From an uncultured Eubacteriales bacterium (GTDB lineage: Bacteria > Bacillota > Clostridia > Lachnospirales > CAG-274): 5,657 bases of DNA. The translations under genes and the position numbers were made by a program. The stretch is from assembly GCA_902495025.1 (NCBI GenBank), contig CABUWB010000144.1, forward strand, positions 1 to 5,657, given 5' to 3'. A model generated the notes under the pieces. That model did not search any database. It saw only the letters and a list, made by a program, of their open reading frames with translations, and was not told the origin of the DNA. Every line of letters begins with the position of its first letter. The first letter of the stretch is position 1. Shown in pieces: positions 1 through 4,989 of this stretch.

Positions 1-341
1 CTCTGTGCAAAGGTTATGCCCTGTGGAGCAATATCCGCATCATGAAAACAGAAATACTCAATTCCCATTTTGCTCATAAACTCAAAGCCTGCGTCTGCCT
101 TTGCCTTTGCAATTGACATAGGGTCTGTTTCGCCATACTCCCTTGCCATTGTTGCCGAGCCGAATGGGTCAGCACCGCCAGCACAAAGCGTATGCCACCA
201 GCTCATGGCAAATTTAAGCTGCTCTTTCATTGTTTTGCCGCCTATTACCCTGTCAGGGTCATAAAACTTATAGGCAAACGGATTTTTTGACTCTGCGCCC
301 TCATACTTAACCTGTGGCAGATTTGTAAAGTATTCTTTCAT
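1..341 (-). CDS. xylA: Xylose isomerase, N-terminal part (runs off left edge)
   Basis: This is the first 113 codons of xylose isomerase, the cytoplasmic metal-dependent enzyme that converts D-xylose to D-xylulose (and glucose to fructose in vitro). The translation starts MKEYFTNLPQVKYEG and contains family hallmarks: YDPDRVIGGKTM (27-38), the WWHTLCAGGADPFG stretch (48-61) and YFCFHDADIAPQG (96-108). In that last motif His100 and Asp103 match the conserved active-site His/Asp pair of the family. The long N-terminal region before FCFHD fits the class II (about 440-residue) enzymes, so roughly three quarters of the gene lies outside the window. The ATG is set by a strong GGAGGT ribosome binding site at 348-353. 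The gene follows the LacI-family regulator by 13 bp on the same strand, so the two are probably co-transcribed. No frameshift or stop is seen in the visible part. Identification is confident; completeness cannot be judged. Confidence 0.95.
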   Translation of the reverse strand, partial: MKEYFTNLPQVKYEGAESKNPFAYKFYDPDRVIGGKTMKEQLKFAMSWWHTLCAGGADPFGSATMAREYGETDPMSIAKAKADAGFEFMSKMGIEYFCFHDADIAPQGITFAQ

Positions 342-354
342 TTTATTACCTCCA

Positions 355-1377
355 TTATATGTTCTCCGCAATACGGATTTCATTTTTTACTATGTTCTGT
401 ATCTTCTCTGGCTTGGTGCCGCTTATAAGGTAGTTAAACATTATATGTACCGATTTATTGCCCTGCGTAAAGGGCTGCTGGCATATTGTAGCCTTTATAA
501 GTCCCTTTTCCATCATTTCAATAGTGCCGGGTACCCTGTCAAAGCAGATGACGTTAAAATCCTTTTCCCTGCCGAGGGCAAGCACTGCACGACAAGCACC
601 GTAAACGCCTGCACCCACAATGTAAAGGGTGTCAATTTCGCTTTGTGATGTAAGCATTTTTTCGGTTGCCTGATATGCAAGTATCTCATCGTCATTTGTC
701 TGCGCAGAGGCAAGCACGTTAAAGCCAGGGTAGCGCTCCTGACATACCTGTTTAAAGCCGTTTATGCGCCTGTTGTGTCCTGCCAGCTTGTCGCTGCCCG
801 ACAAAATGCCTATATTTGCCCGTCCGCCCGTAATAAGCGCCAGCATACCGCAGGCAATTTCACCGCCCTTTGTGTAGTTGCTGCCTACATAAAAAAGCCT
901 TTTAGACCCCTCAATATCGGTATTTACCGTACCAACGGGTATACCATTTTCAGCAAGGCGGTTTATTTTGTATTCAAGCCTTGCATCACTGATAGGGTTA
1001 ATAATAAGTGCCGATATTTTATTTTCTATGGAGTCAATCAGTTCAAGCTGGGTATCCACATCATAGCCCTTCATGGTTTTTACAAGCAGGCTTATGCCGT
1101 AATCGCCAAGCTCCTTCTGTGCCTGATACATTCCCTTTAGAATATCGTCAAAAAAGGAATTTCCCTCCGCTGCAAGCACAACGCCTATTACAATATTTCT
1201 GCTCTTTGCCGAAAGCGATTTTGCAGCAGTATTAGGCGTGTAATTAAGCTCCTTTGCTATACGCAGTATCTTTTCCTCGGTTTCCTTTTTTACGTTGCCC
1301 CTGTTGTTTATTACCCTGTCAACAGTGCCACGTGATACACCGCACAGCTCCGCAATTTTTTTAATGGTTACACTCAC
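355..1377 (-). CDS. LacI-family transcriptional regulator, probable xylose-operon regulator
   Basis: A 340-residue LacI/GalR-family DNA-binding protein of normal family length. Residues 4-25 form the N-terminal helix-turn-helix (TIKKIAELCGVSRGTVDRVI), followed by the hinge-helix region YTPNTAAKSLSAKS (46-59). Residues 62 to about 337 are a periplasmic-binding-protein-like sugar-binding domain, with a HNRRINGF motif (201-208), FDRVPG (279-284) and ATICQQPFTQG (296-306), which resembles the ribose-binding type. Where the classical LacI recognition helix reads TVSR, this one reads TVDR, a variant I recall from other Bacillota members. Translation starts at GTG (1377-1375), fixed by a very strong GGAGG at 1384-1388, 7 nt upstream. 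xylA follows after 13 bp, so xylose or a related pentose is the likely effector; this is inferred from context only. Whether it represses or activates, and whether it controls itself, cannot be seen. It does not resemble the ROK-family XylR of Bacillus. Confidence 0.92.
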   Translation of the reverse strand: MSVTIKKIAELCGVSRGTVDRVINNRGNVKKETEEKILRIAKELNYTPNTAAKSLSAKSRNIVIGVVLAAEGNSFFDDILKGMYQAQKELGDYGISLLVKTMKGYDVDTQLELIDSIENKISALIINPISDARLEYKINRLAENGIPVGTVNTDIEGSKRLFYVGSNYTKGGEIACGMLALITGGRANIGILSGSDKLAGHNRRINGFKQVCQERYPGFNVLASAQTNDDEILAYQATEKMLTSQSEIDTLYIVGAGVYGACRAVLALGREKDFNVICFDRVPGTIEMMEKGLIKATICQQPFTQGNKSVHIMFNYLISGTKPEKIQNIVKNEIRIAENI

Positions 1378-1418
1378 CGTATCACCTCCGCAATGTGCCC
1401 TGCACCTTTTATGCTTTT

Positions 1419-1447
1419 AGTTTAGTCCAAGGCGGTTTTTAAGTCAA
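1419..1447 (-). promoter_or_regulatory. Sigma-A-type promoter of the lacI-family/xylA operon
   Basis: Read on the minus strand, a -35 box TTGACT (1447-1442) is followed after exactly 17 nt by a -10 box TAAACT (1424-1419). The -35 matches the consensus TTGACA at 5 of 6 positions and the -10 matches TATAAT at 4 of 6. The predicted transcript would start near 1412 and have a leader of about 35 nt before the GTG at 1377. No catabolite-responsive (cre) element or clear LacI-type palindrome overlaps it. Confidence 0.6.
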
Positions 1448-1462
1448 TAACAGATAAAATTA

Positions 1463-1558
1463 TTGTGCATTGTGCTATGTGCGCTGTAATTTTATTGGCT
1501 TATTTAAGTTTAAAATTGTAAATTTTATATAACAAGGCACAAAAAGCACAAAGCACAA
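1463..1558. repeat. TTGTGC tandem repeats in inverted arrangement
   Basis: The left arm at 1463-1475 reads TTGTGCATTGTGC (two TGTGC units 7 bp apart) and is followed by another GTGC at 1479-1482. The right arm at 1546-1558 reads GCACAAAGCACAA, the reverse complement of the left arm with one mismatch in 13, preceded by another GCAC at 1537-1540. Each side therefore has three GTGC cores, facing each other across roughly 55-70 bp. The left arm lies about 50-65 bp upstream of the predicted start of the regulator transcript, a position suited to a regulatory-protein binding site. Function is unknown; it could also be chance in low-complexity sequence. Confidence 0.45.
1511..1527. repeat. AT-rich inverted repeat
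   Basis: Two 7-bp arms, TAAAATT (1511-1517) and AATTTTA (1521-1527), are separated by GTA. It lies between the two divergent promoters and between the two GTGC clusters. All base pairs are A-T, so it is weak as an RNA hairpin and more plausible as a dimeric protein site or as chance in AT-rich DNA. Confidence 0.3.
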
Positions 1559-1608
1559 AAATCCGTTTTTACATCTGTAAATATTGCCTTAAACTGCAAA
1601 AAATTGGC

Positions 1609-1638
1609 TGATTATTTTTTTTATCTGCCGCCATAATA
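1609..1638 (+). promoter_or_regulatory. Sigma-F/sigma-G-type forespore promoter of the SASP gene
   Basis: A -35-like TGATTA (1609-1614) and a -10-like CATAATA (1632-1638) are separated by 17 nt. From established knowledge of Bacillus and Clostridium sporulation, sigma-G promoters resemble TGAATA with a CATAMTA-type -10, so this differs at one position in the -35 and fits the -10. It lies directly upstream of an alpha/beta SASP gene, a classic sigma-G target. The predicted start is near 1645, giving a leader of about 60 nt. Confidence 0.7.
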
Positions 1639-1645
1639 ATTACTG

Positions 1646-1675
1646 TAACACATTTAAGCAGCGCTTATGATGTTA
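1646..1675 (+). promoter_or_regulatory. Stem-loop at the predicted 5' end of the SASP mRNA
   Basis: An outer stem TAACA (1646-1650) pairs with TGTTA (1671-1675); after an internal loop, an inner stem TAAGC (1655-1659) pairs with GCTTA (1663-1667) around an AGC loop. The predicted transcription start is near 1645, so this structure would sit at the very 5' end of the mRNA, where it could slow decay. It is short and partly AT-rich, so moderate caution is needed. Confidence 0.4.
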
Positions 1676-1704
1676 TAAATATATAAATCAGGAGGAAATC
1701 TAAT

Positions 1705-1917
1705 ATGTCAAACAGTAATTCAAGTTCAAACAAGGTTAATGTACCTGAGGCTAAGGAAGCTATGAACAGATTTAAGTATGAGGTTGCAAGCGAAATTGGC
1801 GTGCCTCTCAAGCAGGGCTATAACGGCGACCTTACTTCCGCACAGAACGGTTATGTGGGCGGCTATATGGTTAAAAAGATGATTGAGGCACAGGAAAAGC
1901 AGATGGCAGGCAAGTAA
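1705..1917 (+). CDS. Alpha/beta-type small acid-soluble spore protein
   Basis: A 70-residue SASP, the DNA-binding protein made in the developing forespore that coats the spore chromosome and protects it from UV, heat and chemicals; it is degraded at germination by the GPR protease to supply amino acids. The length is typical. The first 13 residues are a polar, Ser/Asn-rich tail; then PEAKEAMNRFKYEVASEIGV (14-33) contains the EVASE segment, matching the GPR cleavage region with expected cleavage after Glu26. The second conserved block runs from GYNGDLTSAQNGYVGGYM (38-55) into VKKMIEAQE. The usual basic residue in the SRxNG motif is Ala46 here. The ATG is preceded by AGGAGG (1690-1695). A sigma-F/G-type promoter lies upstream and an intrinsic terminator downstream, so it can be a single-gene unit. 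The specific ssp paralogue cannot be assigned. Confidence 0.97.
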   Translation: MSNSNSSSNKVNVPEAKEAMNRFKYEVASEIGVPLKQGYNGDLTSAQNGYVGGYMVKKMIEAQEKQMAGK

Positions 1918-1950
1918 TATCTGCATTGCTTATCTTCAGCTTGCTTACAG

Positions 1951-1981
1951 GGCGGCGTACAAGGGTGCGCCGCCTTTTTTT
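1951..1981 (+). terminator. Intrinsic terminator after the SASP gene
   Basis: A 10-bp stem with arms GGCGGCGTAC (1951-1960) and GTGCGCCGCC (1965-1974), containing one G-U pair, closes a 4-nt AAGG loop and is followed by seven T (1975-1981). This is a strong Rho-independent terminator for the spore-protein transcript. Its T-tract ends only 20 bp before the start codon of the next ORF. Confidence 0.93.
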
Positions 1982-2001
1982 AATAAAACAGGAGTTTTGG
2001 C

Positions 2002-2148
2002 ATGGAGAAAAAACAGAGAGTAAAAAAGGATTTTATGATAGGCATGCTGCCAGGGGAACATTCTCTTGCAGGTGTGCAGGAGGGTGAAAGCGGCATAGGC
2101 ATTTTTGATGTTGTGCTTGAAAAAGAGGACGTAAACGAAGGGGACTGA
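2002..2148 (+). CDS. Hypothetical 48-residue protein upstream of the alpha/beta hydrolase
   Basis: A short ORF of 48 codons starting MEKKQRVKKDFMIGMLPG. The ATG at 2002 is preceded by AGGAG (1990-1994) at 7-nt spacing, and the TGA at 2146-2148 is followed by only 2 nt before the hydrolase ATG at 2151, the layout of a translationally coupled pair. The protein is soluble in character: a basic N-terminus (residues 3-9 carry five Lys/Arg), a Gly-rich middle (GVQEGESGIGIFDVVL, 24-39) and an acidic tail (EKEDVNEGD, 40-48). There is no membrane segment, signal peptide, Cys pair or recognisable domain. Codon use (GGC, ATA, CTT, GCA) matches its neighbours. I do not recognise the family. Because it begins just after the SASP terminator, transcription must come from read-through or from a promoter I cannot see. 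It could also be a leader ORF that tunes hydrolase translation. Confidence 0.7.
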   Translation: MEKKQRVKKDFMIGMLPGEHSLAGVQEGESGIGIFDVVLEKEDVNEGD

Positions 2149-2150
2149 TT

Positions 2151-3089
2151 ATGAAAAAGCAGCTTTTTTTCATTACGGGTGCGGCGGCGGTGGTGATGGG
2201 TGCACGTGAGCTTTTTGATATAGGTATGTGCCGCAGCTGCAACAAGCTCTCCCTTGCTCCGCTTGTGCACCTTGACAAGGAGCAGAAGGCGCTTAATATT
2301 GCGCTTGATAAGGAAAAATCAGCCATAGAGAGCTGGAAGAAAAGGGTTTACCACGAAAGCTGGCATATACGCCGCAGTAACGGAGCTATACTGTATGCAA
2401 AGGCTTATATGCTTTCGGGCTGTCATAAATGGGCGGTAGTAACCCATGGCTATGGCGGCGACGGCTCGCTTATGCTTTATGCCGCAAAGCGCTTTTATGA
2501 AAAAGGCTATAATGTACTGCTGCCTGATTTGCGTGCCCATGGAAAAAGCACAGGCAAATATATAGGCTGGGGCTGGCTGGATAAGGGTGATATACTGGAC
2601 TGGTGCAGCTGCATAAAAAAGCGTGATAAAAAGGCAAAAACCGTACTTTACGGAGTATCCATGGGCGGTGCGGCAGTGCTTATGGCTGCGGGCGAAAAAA
2701 AGCCCGACGGCGTGCGCTGTGTTGTGTCTGACTGTGCCTATACCTCGCTTAGGGATATACTGTATTACAGGATAAGGCGTATGCTGCATCTGCCGCCTGC
2801 GGCGGTAATGCTGTGGCTTAAACCTCTCTGCCAGAGGGAGGCAGGGCTTAGCATAGATGATGCGTCCGTAATTGAGCAGGTAAAAAAATGCTCCCTGCCA
2901 GTGATGTTCTGCCATGGTGACAGGGACCGCTTTGTGCCTACTGACAGTGCGCTTGAATTATATGCCGCCGCAAAAGCACCAAAAAAGCTTATGCTTGTGC
3001 ATGGCGCAGGTCATGGCATATCGGCATTTACAGGCGGTGAAAATTACTGGAAAAGAGTTTTTGACTTTACCGAAAAATTTGAGAGATAG
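2151..3089 (+). CDS. Alpha/beta hydrolase with N-terminal membrane anchor (YqkD-like)
   Basis: A 312-residue serine hydrolase of the alpha/beta fold. Residues 4-17 are a hydrophobic segment after MKKQ, suggesting an uncleaved anchor or signal peptide, followed by a charged linker (about 43-65). The catalytic domain begins near 80: HGYGG (99-103) is the oxyanion-hole motif, DLRAHGKS (126-133) follows strand 4, GVSMGG (168-173) is the nucleophile elbow with Ser170, HGDRDRFVP (255-263) carries the likely acid Asp259, and GAGHG (285-289) carries the catalytic His288. The triad is therefore intact. The order and spacing recall Bacillus YqkD and related hydrolases; the substrate (ester, peptide or lipid) cannot be predicted. 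There are ten cysteines, including CRSC (27-30) just after the hydrophobic segment and CSC at 152-154, unusual for an exported protein. It starts 2 nt after the 48-codon ORF with AAGGGG (2138-2143) as ribosome binding site. Confidence 0.88.
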   Translation: MKKQLFFITGAAAVVMGARELFDIGMCRSCNKLSLAPLVHLDKEQKALNIALDKEKSAIESWKKRVYHESWHIRRSNGAILYAKAYMLSGCHKWAVVTHGYGGDGSLMLYAAKRFYEKGYNVLLPDLRAHGKSTGKYIGWGWLDKGDILDWCSCIKKRDKKAKTVLYGVSMGGAAVLMAAGEKKPDGVRCVVSDCAYTSLRDILYYRIRRMLHLPPAAVMLWLKPLCQREAGLSIDDASVIEQVKKCSLPVMFCHGDRDRFVPTDSALELYAAAKAPKKLMLVHGAGHGISAFTGGENYWKRVFDFTEKFER

Positions 3090-3090
3090 C

Positions 3091-3126
3091 AAAAAGAGGG
3101 ACTGCCAGTTTAAGGCAATCCCTCTT
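3091..3126. terminator. Bidirectional intrinsic terminator between convergent genes
   Basis: AAGAGGGA (3094-3101) pairs with TCCCTCTT (3119-3126); after a C/A mismatch, TGCC (3103-3106) pairs with GGCA (3114-3117) around a 7-nt loop. Read on the minus strand the hairpin is followed by a T-run (the A-run at 3091-3095), giving a good terminator for the hemerythrin-like gene. On the plus strand it lies right after the hydrolase stop, but the T-tract is interrupted, so it is weaker in that direction. Confidence 0.85.
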
Positions 3127-3132
3127 GCGTTA

Positions 3133-3534
3133 TCATTTCTTTTTCTTATCCTTATAAAAATCAGCAAACATTTTGTCATCAAGAAAAACGTGCTTTACAA
3201 ACCACTCGTTAATAACATTTTCAAGCTGGCTGGTGTTATAGCCAAAAGAGCCTGCCATATACTCGTTTGCAACATTATTAATTTTGTCATACAAAATTTC
3301 GTGGCTGTGCTTATGCTGATAATACAGCGGATAGTTTGAAATTGTCATCATTGTTTCCTGATAGGAGAAATAATCAACACAGCAGTTTTTAAGCTCGCCT
3401 ATCTGTTTCATCATAAGCGCAGGATTTCTTGATGAGTTTATTTTGCGCAGTGTTGCATTTATATTTTCAACAAACTGCTTCAGCTTTTCATCAAGGTCTT
3501 TAATCTCTGTCGCCATTTCATCTTTCCAGAACAT
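3133..3534 (-). CDS. Hemerythrin-like domain protein with incomplete diiron ligand set
   Basis: A 133-residue, single-domain cytoplasmic protein with the length and helix pattern of bacteriohemerythrin, the four-helix-bundle O2-binding diiron fold. A Trp (W3) near the start, LDEKL (14-18), YFSYQETMM (55-63), YP (68-69), HKHSH (74-78) and WFVKHVFLDD (111-120) align with the family pattern ID-x-QH, HF-x-x-EE, YP, H-x3-H and H-x4-D at matching spacing. On that alignment His74, His78, His115 and Asp120 are retained. The first His becomes Leu18, the second His becomes Tyr55 and the bridging Glu becomes Gln59 (Glu60 is adjacent). Normal diiron O2 binding is thus doubtful; a single-metal site, a structural role or sensing are alternatives. 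His76 and Asp119 are further possible ligands. The C-terminus is Lys-rich. AGGGGG (3542-3547) sets the ATG at 3534. It has its own promoter, lies downstream of tldE on the same strand and ends at a terminator. Confidence 0.78.
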   Translation of the reverse strand: MFWKDEMATEIKDLDEKLKQFVENINATLRKINSSRNPALMMKQIGELKNCCVDYFSYQETMMTISNYPLYYQHKHSHEILYDKINNVANEYMAGSFGYNTSQLENVINEWFVKHVFLDDKMFADFYKDKKKK

Positions 3535-3611
3535 ACTAATACCCCCTATTGTACAAAAATTAATATGAAAGAAAAAAGTTGTGTTACATCGATTTTAAGC
3601 TACATATAGTA

Positions 3612-3640
3612 ATCATAAACAAAAAAATACCATTTGTCAA
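3612..3640 (-). promoter_or_regulatory. Near-consensus sigma-A promoter of the hemerythrin-like gene
   Basis: On the minus strand TTGACA (3640-3635) is a perfect -35 box, followed by a 17-nt spacer with a run of seven T and then TATGAT (3617-3612), 5 of 6 to the -10 consensus. The predicted start is near 3605, leaving an AT-rich leader of about 70 nt before the ATG at 3534. It begins 5 bp beyond the tldE stop codon, so the gene can be expressed independently of tldDE. An AT-only palindrome (3639-3650) overlaps the upstream edge of the -35 and the tldE stop. Confidence 0.85.
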
Positions 3641-3645
3641 TAATA

Positions 3646-4989
3646 TTATTCCCCTGAAACATTAATATTTTTTACAATTACCGATGGCGAGCCTACAGCA
3701 GATGATGAAAAGTACAAATCATCTCCAATTTCCTCAATATTTTTCAAAAGTTCAAAAAAGTTTGAGGCTATTGTTATCTGCTCAACAGGCTTTGTTGCCT
3801 TGCCATTTTCAACCATAAAGCCCTCAGCAGCAAGTGAAAAATCTCCTGTAATGCTGTTTGCTCCCGAGTGCAGACCTGCAACCTCGGTTATAATAATGCC
3901 GTTTCCGAGCTTTGACACAAGGCTGTCAAAATCGGTGCTGCCGCTTTTAAGGTAAAAGTTGGTGGCAGAGGTGGCAACAGTACCCTTATATGAGGACTTA
4001 AAACCGTTGCCTGTGGATTTTACACCGTCCTTATAAGCGGTTTTAAGGTTATAGAGATAGGTTTTAAGCACGCCGTTTTCAATAACATTTTTGTTATATG
4101 ACGCAACGCCCTCACTGTCAAAGGCAGTGGTGGCAAGTCCGCCCTTAAGCAGCGGCTCATCAGCAAGAGTTACCAGAGGTGAGGCTATGCTGCTGCCGAG
4201 CTTATCTTTTAAAAGTGAAAAGCCCTTTTGTACGCTATCTGCAAAAAAGCAGCCCGTAAAGCAGTCAATTATATCCGCAAAAACCTCGTTTTTAATAATT
4301 ACATTGTATACGCCTGTTTTAACACTGCTGCCGCCAAGTGCCGCAACAGCCTTTTTTGCTGCTGCCTGTGCGGTCTTAACGGGGTCAAAGTCGGATAAAT
4401 CGCTGCCTATCCATATTTGTCCCTTTTCCTTTGTACTATCTCCGCTCTGTGCTATAAGCTCAACATAAGCCATAAAATAGTTGTTTGTTTCATTCAGCTC
4501 CAGACCCTTTGAGTTGGCAATGTAAACGCTCCCCTCGCCTCCTGCGATTATGGCATTGCTTACGCTTTTAATCCTGTCGTCATATTCAAGAGCTGCCTTT
4601 TCCATTTTAAGCGCCATTTCGGTCTTGTCGGCTACGGTAAGTGAGTTAAGCTCATCATTATACACATTTACCTTTGCATAGCTTTCACTGCCCTCAAATA
4701 TAAATTCGGTATCCTCGCTGTCAATTATTTCCGCATTCTGCTTTATTGAGTCAATTATCGCAGGTATATCCTTTATGTCGATTACTTCACTGTAATAATA
4801 GCCCATAACGCCGTTTACAAGAGCCCTTATGCCAATGCCGCCCTGTGAGTTGTTCTGCATATTTTCTATTTCGTGGTTATATACGCTTATTTCATCGGAC
4901 TTACTGCCCATGTAAAAAAGCTCAATATCGCTTATACCGCTTTGTGCAGCAGCAGTAAAAAGGCTGTTTTTAAAATCTGCAATATTCAT
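3646..4989 (-). CDS. tldE: TldE/PmbA-type subunit of the TldD/TldE metalloprotease
   Basis: A complete 447-residue member of the TldD/PmbA (U62) family, matching the usual length of about 450. Family hallmarks are the FDSEGVAS block (290-297), IENGVLKTYLYN (303-314), KSTGNG (324-329), GLHSGANSITGDFSLAAEGF (372-391) and GSPSVIVKN near the end. There is no HExxxH motif, which distinguishes TldE/PmbA from the metal-binding partner TldD. In E. coli the two form a complex that cleaves unfolded peptides, matures microcin B17 and degrades the antitoxin CcdA; the native role in Clostridia is largely unknown. Its ATG shares one base with the tldD stop (TAATG), and the AGGAGG (4999-5004) lies inside tldD, so the two subunits are translationally coupled, as expected for a heteromeric enzyme. 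No terminator separates it from the hemerythrin-like gene downstream, so some read-through is possible. Confidence 0.93.
   Translation of the reverse strand: MNIADFKNSLFTAAAQSGISDIELFYMGSKSDEISVYNHEIENMQNNSQGGIGIRALVNGVMGYYYSEVIDIKDIPAIIDSIKQNAEIIDSEDTEFIFEGSESYAKVNVYNDELNSLTVADKTEMALKMEKAALEYDDRIKSVSNAIIAGGEGSVYIANSKGLELNETNNYFMAYVELIAQSGDSTKEKGQIWIGSDLSDFDPVKTAQAAAKKAVAALGGSSVKTGVYNVIIKNEVFADIIDCFTGCFFADSVQKGFSLLKDKLGSSIASPLVTLADEPLLKGGLATTAFDSEGVASYNKNVIENGVLKTYLYNLKTAYKDGVKSTGNGFKSSYKGTVATSATNFYLKSGSTDFDSLVSKLGNGIIITEVAGLHSGANSITGDFSLAAEGFMVENGKATKPVEQITIASNFFELLKNIEEIGDDLYFSSSAVGSPSVIVKNINVSGE

Larger units (their letters stand above)
1378..1704. other. Divergent intergenic region between regulator and spore-protein gene
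   Basis: A 327-bp AT-rich region without a supportable gene. It holds, from left to right, the ribosome binding site and sigma-A-like promoter of the LacI-family regulator (minus strand), a TTGTGC repeat cluster facing a GCACAA cluster, an AT-rich inverted repeat, the sigma-F/G-like promoter of the spore-protein gene (plus strand), a leader hairpin and an AGGAGG ribosome binding site at 1690-1695, 9 nt before the spore-protein ATG. Confidence 0.8.

Noticed and set aside
775..1140. Open frame of 121 codons on the plus strand opposite the LacI-family gene
   Set aside because: Antisense to a complete, well-supported gene, with no ribosome binding site or recognisable protein features.
1378..1460. 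A cre (CcpA) site or CG-centred LacI operator near the regulator promoter
   Set aside because: I looked for TGNAANCGNNNNCA-like or long CG-centred palindromes around the promoter and found none on either strand.
1537..1560. GCACAAA direct repeats as a possible CRISPR array or integration site
   Set aside because: The units are only 7-9 bp with no unique spacers and no cas, integrase or transposase gene nearby.
2319..2915. Open frame of 198 codons on the minus strand opposite the hydrolase
   Set aside because: It lies wholly antisense to a gene with an intact catalytic triad and has low-complexity, domain-free translation; it is a shadow of the hydrolase codon pattern.
2914..3339. Open frame of 141 codons on the plus strand across the end of the hydrolase and the hemerythrin-like gene
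   Set aside because: It overlaps two supported genes and the terminator between them, and shows no domain.
3535..3611. A riboswitch or structured leader for the hemerythrin-like gene
   Set aside because: The leader is about 70 nt, AT-rich and shows no stable stem or known aptamer motif.
4091..4468. Open frame of 125 codons on the plus strand opposite tldE
   Set aside because: Antisense to conserved tldE sequence; the translation is Ser/Pro-rich and typical of a shadow frame.
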